This document shows, one piece after another, positions 1-8,839 of a stretch of DNA of 37,663 bases (the stretch's first letter is position 1; each line of letters begins with the position of its first letter). Under the pieces are notes generated by a model that saw nothing but the letters and a program-made list of their open reading frames with translations, ran no database searches and was not told the DNA's origin. The translations under genes and the position numbers were made by a program. This stretch comes from Methanothrix sp. (GTDB lineage: Archaea > Halobacteriota > Methanosarcinia > Methanotrichales > Methanotrichaceae). The stretch is taken from positions 1 through 37,663 of the forward strand of contig PMNG01000162.1 in NCBI GenBank assembly GCA_003162615.1, written 5' to 3'.

Positions 1-171
1 AAGTTGCGTTAAAGACTATATATACACGTCCCTGATATATCTAATTAATGAAATTAAAATCCCTTTCTATTCTATGAGGAAATTGGTTTAAGCTCAGGAC
101 TCTACACAACTTGAACTTAGCTGAAACTTTTATATACAATAATAACTGTATAATCATGATTATTTCGTCAG

Positions 172-400
172 GTGGGAAGTTTATCAAAAAATATAACGCT
201 ATTTAGATGTGTCGTAGCATCTATCTTTGTGATAATCTCGACGGCTGCCATTCCGTGCTTGGCTGTTGATGAACATTATTCGGTGAAGAAACTAACCTAT
301 ATAACTGAGCAATTTCCACCTTATAACTACCAAGAAGGAGGCAAGTTGCAGGGCATCTCAGTGGATCTTCTGGAAAAAATGTGGAACAAAATGAACGTAA
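172..400 (+). pseudogene. Truncated solute-binding protein (SBP_bac_3 type), N-terminal fragment
   Basis: A GTG-started frame gives a hydrophobic signal sequence (residues about 8-31), then a stretch typical of extracellular solute-binding proteins: LTYITEQFPPYNY, a GKLQGISVDLLEKMW segment, where such proteins read a first beta strand and the 'G-x-D-x-D/L' helix. The resemblance stops near position 400, about 75 residues in, where the intact family has over 200 residues. The bases that follow are better explained as an antisense transposase relic. In methanogens such domains are either free exported proteins or the sensor part of histidine kinases, so the parent could have been either. It is almost certainly non-functional. 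The right edge is approximate. Confidence 0.6.
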
Positions 401-969
401 ACTTGTTTCCAGAGAATGCCTCAGTAAAAGTGGTAACCCAAACTGATTTGTTACTAAGCCGAGAACAAACCGCTTTAGATCCGTCCTGCCGTCTTTGGCA
501 TGACCAAAGGTTATCCTTATCGAATCCGTGCCATCAGGTGCATCATTTTCGTATTTGCCACGAACGCTGAAGTTCGTAGTCTCAACATGGATCAGCTGCG
601 TTCCCAAGGGACAAGTTTTCATTATGTGCAAAGTGATCTCATTGAACAGCTCAGTTGGGCCGAATTCGTAAATCGCGTCAAGGATTTCTACCGATTGCAT
701 TGTCATTGAGAGAAGATGGAGTGATGTCTTTGCCGAGCAGTTTTTCGGTTGGAATTGTCTTGAAGTAGTTGGGAAACAAGTATAATCGTTGATGAGTGAA
801 CCCTAAGCTGTTGAGAATCATGGCTTTAGTTGCTATCGAATGTGGTAGATTCCTGGAACCCTGCTTTGGTAGAGCCCTATCTATCACTTCTGCAATTATC
901 AAGTCGTCAAAAATTACCGGCTACTATACCAAGATGACCTATATTGTACGACTGGACAGCCACATCCAT
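400..969 (-). mobile_element. IS1634-type (IS4-superfamily) transposase relic, N-terminal half
   Basis: Read on the minus strand from an ATG at 969, the translation gives YNIGHLGIVAG, a frameshift, then FDDLIIAEVIDRALPK, AMILNSLGFTHQRLYLFP, TERLLG-like TEKLLGKDI, LDAIYEFGPTELFNE, LIHVETTNFSVRGKYEND, RITFGHAKDGRTDLKRF, VLGLVTNQFGLPLL and, after another frame change near 425, EAFSGNK. This follows the conserved order of IS1634-family transposases, including the D-T-T-N and 'G-H-S/A-K-D-G-R-x-D-L' blocks around the first catalytic aspartates. At least three reading-frame breaks are needed, and the C-terminal half with the catalytic glutamate is absent. No terminal inverted repeats were found. 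It directly abuts the truncated binding-protein gene, so insertion or later deletion probably destroyed that gene. Confidence 0.75.
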
Positions 970-1564
970 GCTACATCCCTTCAAAAAGAGCATTTCCGCT
1001 ATTTATTTAAAAATATTTCTGATTTAAAAGATGGAAATTCAGAAATCATGAGTCTAAAGTGCGGAACTTAGGATCAGAGTTGGAGCTATGCAATTTCGGC
1101 TTCACGAATCCACGCAACCACGCAGCATCCCTACCCCAGGTGCGCGAGCCCTCGGGAAATGCAGACCGCTGCCGTATTCACCCAATCTTTTATTTTGATT
1201 AATCTCTGGAGCGAGAGCTCCATGAATTACTGTTGTTATGATTCCGTATAGCCTCGCTGCATGGTCGATGGGTGCCTCTGCGCAAGAAAAGTCTAATCAC
1301 GCTGCTGCCTTCTGTTTCCAGATAAACCGAAACTTAACGCCAAAATCGCATTTTTGAAATTTTTATCCTTAAGAGGATTTTAACACGATTCGATTCTTCA
1401 TCTGTAAAACCGAAGTCTTGTAGAAGGGCTAATAGATCATCGTCATCGCCGCCCCCATAGATAAGACATATCGCGCTTAAAGTAGTTGGTTTAAGGTCAC
1501 TAAGCACATCAAATTCTCGAAATTCCGTTAAATATAAATATAAATAACAAAATAAAGTCCAGTT
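970..1564. other. Gene-poor stretch between two decayed genes
   Basis: No convincing gene. A short perfect inverted repeat, GGAGC-GAGA-GCTCC, lies at 1208-1221. A minus-strand frame at 1334-1576 has a plausible-looking acidic segment but resembles nothing I recognise and overlaps the start of the next gene. The last 60 bases are AT-rich and include TATA-like runs (around 1530-1550) that could serve the binding-protein gene starting at 1565. Confidence 0.5.
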
Positions 1565-2751
1565 ATGAGGGCACAATTCATCATTTTGATTTTTGTTCTT
1601 ACGAACATTGGGTCTGCAGAGTGTGCGTCATCCCCGCATGCTACAGCGGAGCGAAATCTGACCGTAGGAGCACTGTTATCCCTTCATGGTGATAACAGCA
1701 ATGGAGGTATATCCAGTCAGATCGCTCTTAAGATTGCGGAGGCAGATATAAACACGCTATTCTCTAAGCTAGGGAGAACAATCCGGGTTCATGTTGTAGT
1801 GAAGGATTCACAGAGCGATCCGGATATCACCTTAAAAGCTCTAAAAGAGCTACAGGCCCAGGGGATAAGAATTATACTAGGACCTGAAGAGAGCCAACCT
1901 CTGTCCTATGTGCGAAAATATGCCAATGACAGCGGAATTATTTTGATAAGTGGTTCGAGTACTGCACCCTCACTCGCCATTAAAAATGATACGACCTTCA
2001 GGCTTGTACCAGACGACGATACTCTGGCGCATAATCTGTTGCACTGATGAATAGGGAAGGCATAAAAGTCATAATTCCCTTGGCCAGAAAGGATGTCTGG
2101 GGCGATGGCATGCTCAACGCCGTCAAGAAAGAGTTTGGTCTGAAGGGCGGAACGATGCTGGATGCTGTGCGCTACTATCCAAGTACTGAGAACTTTTCAC
2201 ATGAGTTGAGCCTCTTGCATTCGGAGGTTATCCGTGCCGTTGAGGTCAATGGCAATAGTTCCGTGGCTGTCTGTGTGGCAGCTTTCGACGAAATCCTGCC
2301 CATTTTCTCTCAAGCTAATAGTGATCCTGTGCTTTCCTCAGTTAGATGGTATGATTGTGACACCTCTGCAATTGCCCTGAGCCGTAATCGGAATGCATCA
2401 GAGTTCGCTGTTTCGACACATTTCCTCTTTCCGACATATGGAATCCAGAGTAATTCGAGATACGACCAAATTCGGAAAGCAGTCATGAATGAGACGGGAC
2501 GTGAGGCTGACACATTCGCTGTCAACGATTACGATGCGCTTTGGCTTGTCACCTACACATACCTAATGGTAGGCTCCGATGATCCTGATGCATTTAAATG
2601 GGTGTTTCCTTTGGTTGCCGAGACCTACAAAGGCAACATTGGCTGGATGAAGCTCAATGATGCTGGTGATCTGGAAAATGCGCCTTTTACTTTTGTACAT
2701 ATGAAGGAGAATAATGGTAGCTTCGAGCGGACTCCTTACGCAATTCTTTAG
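1565..2751 (+). pseudogene. Branched-chain amino-acid-type ABC solute-binding protein (Peripla_BP_6), frameshifted
   Basis: The first part starts with a signal peptide (about 20 residues) and continues LTVGALLSLHGD, a hallmark of type-1 periplasmic binding proteins of the LivJ/LivK type, through GIRIILGPEESQPLSYVRKYA and GIILISGSSTAPSLA to FRLVPDDD. It ends at a TGA at 2045-2047. The second part opens in another frame at the overlapping ATG (2047) with REGIKVIIPLARKDVWGDG and runs through VNDYDALWLVTYTYLM to a normal C-terminus. Joined, the two give about 394 residues, the usual family length, so one small indel near 2035-2050 split an otherwise intact gene. No permease or ATPase genes are adjacent. 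It could be a recent pseudogene or a sequencing error; two-chain translation through the TGATGA overlap is possible but unlikely. Confidence 0.75.
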
Positions 2752-2875
2752 ATGATTGTATGGCGTAGTTTGGGGCCTAATAGAATGAGCAGCTATCATC
2801 TATAGAGATTTAATGAGGTATATAGGTATATCCATAGCGAAAAAATGAACTGATTAGGTAGAACTATTCGCAAAG

Positions 2876-3019
2876 ATGCGCAGAGGCTTCGATGGTCAAG
2901 CATATCAGAAACGCGGATATCCCTGGCTCTGGTCATGGAGATTCGGATATGTCGTGACTGATGCTGCCAAGTGGGGTGTAAATCATGAAAGATACGCCTC
3001 GGAGTTTGATGCTGGATAA
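2876..3019 (+). CDS. Very small aromatic-rich open frame, unknown
   Basis: This is a 47-residue ATG-initiated frame. Its sequence is rich in Trp, Tyr and Phe (for example GYPWLWSWRFGYVVTDAAKW). The composition looks more protein-like than random AT-rich spacer, but I recognise no family and see no clear ribosome binding site. It may be a fragment of a larger lost gene, since it lies in a decayed region. Function unknown. Confidence 0.2.
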   Translation: MRRGFDGQAYQKRGYPWLWSWRFGYVVTDAAKWGVNHERYASEFDAG

Positions 3020-3304
3020 TATAGGAAGTTGCTGAAAAAGCTTGTACGGTACAACAATAATTGGCATAGTAATACCGGTAATATCAAAATTCTCTAGCTT
3101 AGTACTATTACTGTCCAGACCTGTAAGCTCGTAGGGAACTCTGGAAATCGTGGACGGCTAGGAAAAATGAAATCGACTTTATGGCATGGCATTAGCGTCC
3201 AAAGGCGTGTTTAGTATTCGCGCTAATCAGGTAAAAATAAAAGATCACGGTTATTATAGCATCTATCAATCGCAAGAAGAATGTCCCAAGATGGAGAGCT
3301 GATT

Positions 3305-3355
3305 GAGGTTATACGAACCTCTATCTTGCCCTTCCGGGGCGAGGTCCAAAACCTC
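3305..3355 (+). ncRNA. Possible structured RNA: three adjoining hairpins
   Basis: Three stems follow one another: GAGGTT-ATACG-AACCTC (3305-3321), CTTGCCC-TTCCG-GGGCGAG (3325-3343, one G-T pair) and GAGGT-CCAAA-ACCTC (3341-3355). The two GAGGT and two ACCTC arms can also pair crosswise, so mutually exclusive folds are possible. There is no match to a class I know, and strand is assigned arbitrarily. It lies outside any gene and is too GC-rich for its surroundings. Confidence 0.3.
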
Positions 3356-3561
3356 AAGTACCGATGGAACTGAATTTAATTAATCCTTAGTTAGCCATCG
3401 ACGGTCCCTAATGAATTGCGCCCATAGCTTATTGCAAGAAGAGTATATCATAAAGTTTCTGAATGGTTTCTAGTAATAAGCGCTGGAACTTAGATCTGCT
3501 CAGGCAATACTATTCAGGAAATCTGATTTTTAAAGTTCAAGTGATTTATAACCATCCTCAA

Positions 3562-5064
3562 CTACTTCGAGGAATTAAAGTCCAGAAGAGATCGTTGTTT
3601 CTTGCTGTCCTTGGTCTTTGAAGGTTCTGGTTTAGCTTCGGCATCGAGCCTCTTGTCTTCCAGATTAACAGGCCCCGATTCAGCCTCAGCCTCCTTCGCC
3701 GGTTCGGCCTTCTCTTCCGTTTCACGCTCCAGCGACCTCTGCCCTGTTACGTGCCATCCCAGATCTATCTCCTCGGCAAGCTCCGTCTCCCTGATCTTCT
3801 GAGCCTCATCGAATATCGTCTGGACTTTCTTGGTGGTTGGGGTAGTCACCATCAGCAGGGCGATCTCATCCGGATTCAGGTCCAGCTCGGCCGCCACAGC
3901 CGGAGCCAGCTTCTTGCTCTTGAGAAGCAGTCCCAAGAAGTCCATCAGCTCCGACCGGGCAAATCCAGCGGAAACATGGCAGCGCGCTCCTATCTTCTTT
4001 GCGGCCGAGTCTCGGACGTTGCGGGCCTTTCTGGATTGTCCCATCCTGCGCCATAGGGCCGGAGGCCGAAACGCAATATATCCTGATCTACGTGCTGTCC
4101 TGGAGGCCTGGACGCCTCCAGTCATGAGAAAGCCAGCGTATCTCCACAGACCGTAGTTCTGCCGGCGTCTTACTCTTCCCAAGAACACGTCGGCCCTGGC
4201 GAGAGTGTCAAACCCGGCGAGAAGGTCGGCGCCCTGATAGGCAACAGGGAGGTTCTCGTCTATCCAGTGAACAAGATCCTCTGGGCTCTCGTCCAGCGTA
4301 TAAGATGCCTGCAGGGCCTCCGATGGATTGCTGCCACGGAATATGACCTCCAGAACCTTGAAGATGGAATCCTTTACATCGCGCTCTGCTGTGGCTACAT
4401 CCTCCTGTCGGAGCTCTGATTGGCCTTGTGCGGCAGCTTGAAGATCATTTATTCCGGAACGCAGGTCGCCTCCGGCCCTCTCAGCGATCATCTCAATGGC
4501 ATCCGGGTCGCAGGCGATAGCCTCGGCTTTGCATATTGTCCTCAGGGTTGAGGCAATGGTGACGGATCTCACCGACCGGAATGAAATTCCTTTAGCAGCA
4601 TCTCTCAAGGGCTTATCTATCTCGTAGTACTCGTTGGCGATGAGCAGGACTGGCTGACTTGATCCCCTGACAAGCTTGAGCATGGCCGCAGCACCTCCAC
4701 GGTCTGCGGTGCCGTGCAGGTTGTCGGCCTCGTCCAGAATCACAAGGCGTCTGCTGCCGGAGAATGTGCTGGTCCTTGATGCTGGGCCGGCGATCCTGTC
4801 TATCATTCCCGCGGTCCGCACATCGCTGGCGTTCATCTCGACCTCTTCCCAGTCCATCTCCTTTGCAAGAGCCAACGCTGCAGAGGTCTTGCCTGTTCCC
4901 GGTGGCCCATAGAGGATAGCTGCCCTGATTACCGGTCGATCTTGCTCCCAGGCTTCCGCCCACTCCCTGAGCTCAGAAATGGCCTTGCCGTTTCCCAGGA
5001 CCTCCTGGAGTGAGTTTGGCCGATACTTCTCTGTCCACTTAGCGGAGGCGGTAACCGATGCCAT
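3562..5064 (-). CDS. rfcL: Replication factor C large subunit (sliding-clamp loader)
   Basis: This is the AAA+ ATPase that, with RfcS subunits encoded elsewhere, opens the PCNA ring and loads it on primed DNA. The N-terminus WTEKYRP is typical of RFC proteins. Walker A is GPPGTGKT at residues 53-60 and Walker B is LVILDEAD at 107-114; no arginine-finger assignment was attempted. After the AAA+ lid and collar domains comes a charged, low-complexity tail rich in Glu, Lys and Ala (about 430-485). It ends in a PCNA-interacting PIP box, QRSLLDFN (490-497). The length of 500 residues is normal for archaeal RfcL. The start lies one base after the stop of the upstream PPOX-family gene, so the two are cotranscribed. 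Identification is firm. Confidence 0.97.
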   Translation of the reverse strand: MASVTASAKWTEKYRPNSLQEVLGNGKAISELREWAEAWEQDRPVIRAAILYGPPGTGKTSAALALAKEMDWEEVEMNASDVRTAGMIDRIAGPASRTSTFSGSRRLVILDEADNLHGTADRGGAAAMLKLVRGSSQPVLLIANEYYEIDKPLRDAAKGISFRSVRSVTIASTLRTICKAEAIACDPDAIEMIAERAGGDLRSGINDLQAAAQGQSELRQEDVATAERDVKDSIFKVLEVIFRGSNPSEALQASYTLDESPEDLVHWIDENLPVAYQGADLLAGFDTLARADVFLGRVRRRQNYGLWRYAGFLMTGGVQASRTARRSGYIAFRPPALWRRMGQSRKARNVRDSAAKKIGARCHVSAGFARSELMDFLGLLLKSKKLAPAVAAELDLNPDEIALLMVTTPTTKKVQTIFDEAQKIRETELAEEIDLGWHVTGQRSLERETEEKAEPAKEAEAESGPVNLEDKRLDAEAKPEPSKTKDSKKQRSLLDFNSSK

Positions 5065-5065
5065 T

Positions 5066-5494
5066 CTACCAGATTCCCTCTCGACCCGTTATCTCAACAA
5101 CCTCGATCTCCCAGATGGTCATCTCCATCCGCTCTAGCTCTTCCCTCTGGAACTTTTTGTCACTGTGGCCTCCGATGCCTCTCTTAATGAAGGCGTCGAA
5201 CATCTTGGTCTTGGCTTCGATGTCAGAGGAGAGTTTGGCTTTTCCAAAAGCGAGAACACTCGCCCAGCGGTCAACATTGAGTTGGTCAACCTCGAAGCAG
5301 ACCCTTGAATTTTTGACGGCCATTTCTATCTTCCTCCCTCTGCCACGGGAGTGGAGGTAGATTTTACCACCGGAATAGACATAGGACATGGGTATGACAT
5401 AAGGATTGTCATCTGAGGAGAGTCCGAGCCTGCCAAATTTAGCAGAGGAGAGAATTGAGGCGCATTCATCCTGGGATAGAGTCCTGGGCTTCAT
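5066..5494 (-). CDS. Pyridoxamine-5'-phosphate-oxidase-family flavin-binding protein
   Basis: The protein has 142 residues with the split-barrel PPOX fold. The motifs visible are FGRLGLSSDDNPYVIPMSYVY, then IYLHSRGRGRKIEMAVKNSRVCFEVD, where related proteins bind FMN or F420 phosphate through the H-x-R/S...K region. Members include NimA-like nitroimidazole reductases and general flavin-dependent reductases of small molecules; the substrate here cannot be told. It is the first gene of an operon with rfcL (one-base gap). A TATA-like box, GGCTATAACC on the minus strand at about 5516-5525, lies about 26 bases before the ATG, so the transcript is probably leaderless. The pairing with a clamp loader is likely only cotranscription. 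Confidence 0.85.
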   Translation of the reverse strand: MKPRTLSQDECASILSSAKFGRLGLSSDDNPYVIPMSYVYSGGKIYLHSRGRGRKIEMAVKNSRVCFEVDQLNVDRWASVLAFGKAKLSSDIEAKTKMFDAFIKRGIGGHSDKKFQREELERMEMTIWEIEVVEITGREGIW

Positions 5495-5653
5495 GGATTC
5501 ATGTCTTTGCTCAAGGGTTATAGCCTTTGTTCAGATGGAGAAAACGATCACTTTGAACGAGTTGTCTTATTCGACGTTGTCTGAGGAATCTCGTACTTGC
5601 ATTGGGCCATTAGGATTCCAATCCAAAATAAAAAATGATAATCCGTCAATACA

Positions 5654-7027
5654 TCAATAGTCCCTCTGGTTTCTCGTTCTGGTTTCGTAGCTGTGGTAGG
5701 TGTCTTTCTGCTTGTCCTGGAGGTAGACATAGTTGAACTTGCTGTCCTCCTTGTGCTCTTCGAACTCCTCTCTGGCATCCTCCCGGCAGCTAGTACAGGC
5801 GTTACGTGGCAGGGACACACAGAAGGCACTGTTCAGTATACCGTAACCCTTCTGGGCCTGAGAGGCGATGGTCATGTATCCGTGGCATCTGTCGCAAAGC
5901 CTGACAGTCTCTTCTTGACCCTCGTTGATCATGTCGGTATCGTAGAAGATGCGCTTGCGCCTGCGGTAGAACTGCCCATGCTCTGCCAGGGCATCCTCAA
6001 CAAGCCGATCGCGGTTATCCCAGATCTCTTGAAGCTGCCCTATAGTCGCTTCTATATCTCTCTTCATCTCTGCAGACTGAACGAACTTGCCCGGCACATA
6101 ATCCGGCTCCCTGACATGAGAATAGTCGAGTCCGGCCATGGCCTGGATTATGCCGGTGTTGACGTAAGGCAGAGCAGTCTCAATAGCGTAGCCGCCCTCC
6201 AGGACGCACAGGTCTGGTGCCAGCTTTTCGTTGAGACGAGCGTAACCGTTCGCGGAGAACCGCATGTTGGCCAGGGGATCTGTGTAGTGGTTGTCCTGGC
6301 CTGCCGAGTTCAGCACCAGATCCGGCTTGAAATCCTTCAGTACCGGCAGTATGAAGTTGTCCAGGACGTAGTGAATTCCCTCGTCAGTCGTTCCCGGCGG
6401 GAGCGGTATATTGAGAGTTCTTCCTAACGCCTGGGGGCCGCCCATCTCGTTAGGGAATCCCGATCCCGGATAAAGGGTTCGGCCATCCTGGTGGAAGGAT
6501 ATGAAGAGCACGTCGGGGTCGTGCCAGAAGATGTCCTGGGTTCCGTCACCGTGGTGGACGTCGGTATCGACTATGGCTATCTTCTTGTGGCCGTACCTTG
6601 TCCGGAAGTACTCCACCATGATTGCCATGTTGTTGATGTTGCAGAATCCTCTGTTTCCATGGACGACCATCATGGAATGATGGCCCGGCGGACGGACAAG
6701 GGCGAAGCCGTTACGAATCGCCCCTTCCTCTTTGGCATCGGCGAGAGTGAGCACGCTCCCGGCTGCGATCAAGTGGGCTTCTGTCACCTGGGCCTCTACA
6801 TTCGGGACGCAGAAGTGTACCCTGGATATGTCTTTTGGCGTGGCCAGGCGGGGCTTGTACTCTTCGATCTCTGGAAGGTCCATCAATCCTTCCTCGAAGA
6901 TCTGGTCTCTGGTGTACAGAAGGCGCTCCTCCCTTTCGGGATGTGTCGGCGAGATTGCCCAATCGAAGGCTGGGAAGAATATCAGGCCTGTCTTGCCTGT
7001 CTTGTTCGATGTGTCTTTAGCTGCCAC
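5654..7027 (-). CDS. Histone-deacetylase-family zinc amidohydrolase with C-terminal zinc-ribbon-like extension
   Basis: The protein (457 residues) carries all landmarks of the HDAC / acetylpolyamine amidohydrolase / AcuC fold: RPPGHH (112-117, catalytic His pair), DTDVHHGDGT (154-163, with D156 and H158 as likely zinc ligands), SAGQD (241-245, third ligand D245) and LEGGY (276-280, transition-state Tyr280). It should hydrolyse an acetyl-amide; the substrate (lysine, polyamine or small amide) is not determinable. After the catalytic domain comes a roughly 90-residue tail with C378-x2-C381 and C403-x7-C411-x2-C414, a zinc-ribbon-like pattern absent from ordinary bacterial and archaeal members. 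The start lies one base after the stop of the hydantoinase-like gene, so the two form one operon. Family certain, role unknown. Confidence 0.93.
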   Translation of the reverse strand: MAAKDTSNKTGKTGLIFFPAFDWAISPTHPEREERLLYTRDQIFEEGLMDLPEIEEYKPRLATPKDISRVHFCVPNVEAQVTEAHLIAAGSVLTLADAKEEGAIRNGFALVRPPGHHSMMVVHGNRGFCNINNMAIMVEYFRTRYGHKKIAIVDTDVHHGDGTQDIFWHDPDVLFISFHQDGRTLYPGSGFPNEMGGPQALGRTLNIPLPPGTTDEGIHYVLDNFILPVLKDFKPDLVLNSAGQDNHYTDPLANMRFSANGYARLNEKLAPDLCVLEGGYAIETALPYVNTGIIQAMAGLDYSHVREPDYVPGKFVQSAEMKRDIEATIGQLQEIWDNRDRLVEDALAEHGQFYRRRKRIFYDTDMINEGQEETVRLCDRCHGYMTIASQAQKGYGILNSAFCVSLPRNACTSCREDAREEFEEHKEDSKFNYVYLQDKQKDTYHSYETRTRNQRDY

Positions 7028-7028
7028 T

Positions 7029-8702
7029 TTAACACCTCCCCCAGGCCGGGATAATTCCCGCCGGAATCTCCATCCTTACATCCAGGAGCCTGCCTACGGT
7101 TGACCAGCCTCTGACCATGTTGAAGATCTCGCTGTAGGTTACCTCTGCCTCGTTTGCATACTCGCCGATTCCCATTTTGTTCGCCCGCTCGTTCATCAGT
7201 TTTCTGGCCATCTGCTCAGCTTGCTCCAGGTTCATGTTCTTGCGATCTGCCCTGCCTGTAAGTCCTTCCTCAGCCACAATGTACTCCCCTCTTTCGGTAT
7301 CGATCCGAAGATTCAGGGTAAGCGTGGGCCGAGCCACTGCTGCGCCGATAGCATTGGCCACAGGGGCATATTCGGGGATGACGGCCTTAGCGCCCAGCAT
7401 TTGGGCCACAAGGGGAACCAAAGGCTGCGCTGCGCCACCAACTCCGACAACGTTCTGGGCCAGGAGCTTCTCTTTCTTCACGATCTCCCATACGCGGTAG
7501 GCAGGCTCCTGTTCCCACTCCCGGAACATCTCGTTGACATGGCTCACGATCTTATCCACGACAGCGTCGATGACCTTCTGGGCCACCTCTTTCGGGGTGC
7601 AGCACAACCGCTTTGCAATATCGGCCATTGCCTTCTCGGCAGCCGCAGCATCTCCGATATCGGACATACCAAGAACCCGCAGGGCGTCCGTTGGAGTTGG
7701 GCATGGACCTCCCATACAGAGGGCGGGACCTTCCCTATGAGGTCCTACAGCGATGCAGTCACCGTTCACGCTAACGGCGCTGTCTCCTCCAATGGCCACC
7801 GACTTGACGGCAAAAGCCCGGACGTGAGTAAGAAGAGAGTTGACCCTTGCGCCTTTTGATGACAGCAGGGGCTTGCCTGATAGTATCAAGGCCAGGTCCG
7901 TCGTTGTTCCGCCGATGTCGACAACTACGGATGTCTGCGTCGTTGGCATCAGGGCCATGACGCCCATGATGCTGGCAGCAGGTCCTGAGAAGATGGTCTC
8001 CACCGGCATATTGACAGATTTGTCCAGGGGCAGGGTTCCTCCATCTGCCTTCAGGATGAAGACCGGGGCAGAGATCTTGCGATTCTTTAAGGCAGCATTG
8101 ATCTGGTCTGCGAATTCTCGATACCTATCTTTAGTGGCAACCGTAAGCCTTGTAGTTGCCGCACGTCTGGGGAAGTTTAGCTGGCCTGAGACCCGATGGC
8201 CCAGCTCGACCTGAACACCCGGGACGACGCTTGCCACGATCTCGCCAGCTTTCAGCTCATGGACGTGGTTTCTCTGGCCGAACTTGCCGACTACCGCGAT
8301 TTTCTTGAATCCAATATTCCCCAGCTCCAGAGCAGTTGACTTTACCTGTGATTCGTTCAGCTTCTGAATTTCTCGGCCACGGTAGTCTATGGCTCCATCC
8401 AGGATGAAGACATCCTGGCCCAGATGGTAGTCTTTCGGGTTGGCGCCGGGGCCCGGGATGAGTACGAGAGCTACCGGATCTGTCTTGCCCTCGGCTATCA
8501 TGTTGGTGATCAGGGTGGTGCTTAGCACTACCCTCTCGATCTTATAGGGCGAGACGCCCTCGGTGAGCTTGTCCAGAGCGGAAAGAAGACATCCAAGCAG
8601 GTTGTCGTGGTCTGTCGGGACATAGGCCGACCTGAACACTCTGCCGCCTTCAACCAGCACTGCATCGGTGGTAGTTCCGCCGACATCAATTCCAATCAAC
8701 AT
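7029..8702 (-). CDS. Hydantoinase/oxoprolinase-family ATPase-like protein (HyuA type)
   Basis: This 557-residue protein has two actin-fold phosphate-binding motifs, DVGGTTTDAV near the N-terminus (6-15) and DIGGTTTDLA (262-271). The order matches the hydantoinase_N plus hydantoinase_A arrangement of HyuA, acetone carboxylase and 5-oxoprolinase subunits. Such enzymes use ATP to activate amide, lactam or ketone substrates. The usual HyuB partner is not adjacent; instead the next gene is the HDAC-fold amidohydrolase, one base downstream. The length fits a stand-alone archaeal HyuA-like protein. A TATA-like TTTTAAG (minus strand, 8727-8733) sits about 28 bases ahead of the ATG, consistent with a leaderless operon transcript. 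Substrate unknown. Confidence 0.9.
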   Translation of the reverse strand: MLIGIDVGGTTTDAVLVEGGRVFRSAYVPTDHDNLLGCLLSALDKLTEGVSPYKIERVVLSTTLITNMIAEGKTDPVALVLIPGPGANPKDYHLGQDVFILDGAIDYRGREIQKLNESQVKSTALELGNIGFKKIAVVGKFGQRNHVHELKAGEIVASVVPGVQVELGHRVSGQLNFPRRAATTRLTVATKDRYREFADQINAALKNRKISAPVFILKADGGTLPLDKSVNMPVETIFSGPAASIMGVMALMPTTQTSVVVDIGGTTTDLALILSGKPLLSSKGARVNSLLTHVRAFAVKSVAIGGDSAVSVNGDCIAVGPHREGPALCMGGPCPTPTDALRVLGMSDIGDAAAAEKAMADIAKRLCCTPKEVAQKVIDAVVDKIVSHVNEMFREWEQEPAYRVWEIVKKEKLLAQNVVGVGGAAQPLVPLVAQMLGAKAVIPEYAPVANAIGAAVARPTLTLNLRIDTERGEYIVAEEGLTGRADRKNMNLEQAEQMARKLMNERANKMGIGEYANEAEVTYSEIFNMVRGWSTVGRLLDVRMEIPAGIIPAWGRC

Positions 8703-8726
8703 ATATCAATCGCCTTGCTGATTGCG

Positions 8727-8733
8727 CTTAAAA
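8727..8733 (-). promoter_or_regulatory. TATA-like box for the hydantoinase-HDAC operon
   Basis: TTTTAAG on the minus strand lies about 28 bases before the ATG at 8702, the spacing expected for an archaeal promoter with transcription starting at or next to the start codon. No Shine-Dalgarno sequence is evident in between. Confidence 0.5.
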
Positions 8734-8839
8734 GGCAAAGATGTATATCGGCTTTGTGGTTCTTTCCCAGAGTACAACCCCTCGTAGCCGGAGGCTCAGA
8801 ACAAATGAATTCGCTGGAATTGATAACTGGAGCAATAGT

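Larger units (their letters stand above)
2752..3561. other. 810-base gene-poor stretch
   Basis: No recognisable gene. Contents that can be seen are a 47-codon plus-strand open frame at 2876-3019 and a cluster of three consecutive hairpins at 3305-3355, both listed separately. The rest is AT-rich with no long open frame on either strand and probably represents decayed sequence next to the binding-protein relic. Confidence 0.5.

Noticed and set aside
221..400. Left part of the minus-strand frame that carries the transposase relic
   Set aside because: Beyond about position 400 the minus-strand translation loses all transposase similarity and is the shadow of the binding-protein fragment.
1334..1576. 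Minus-strand 80-codon frame with an acidic GGGDDDDLLALLQDFGF segment
   Set aside because: It looks partly protein-like but matches no family I know, overlaps the start of the binding-protein gene and lies in a decayed region.
5693..7054. Long plus-strand open frames (244 and 187 codons) opposite the deacetylase gene
   Set aside because: They are antisense shadows of a strongly conserved minus-strand enzyme, and their translations resemble no protein family.
7221..7859. 212-codon plus-strand frame opposite the hydantoinase-like gene
   Set aside because: It is a shadow frame inside a well-supported gene; its composition is that of reverse-complement coding sequence.
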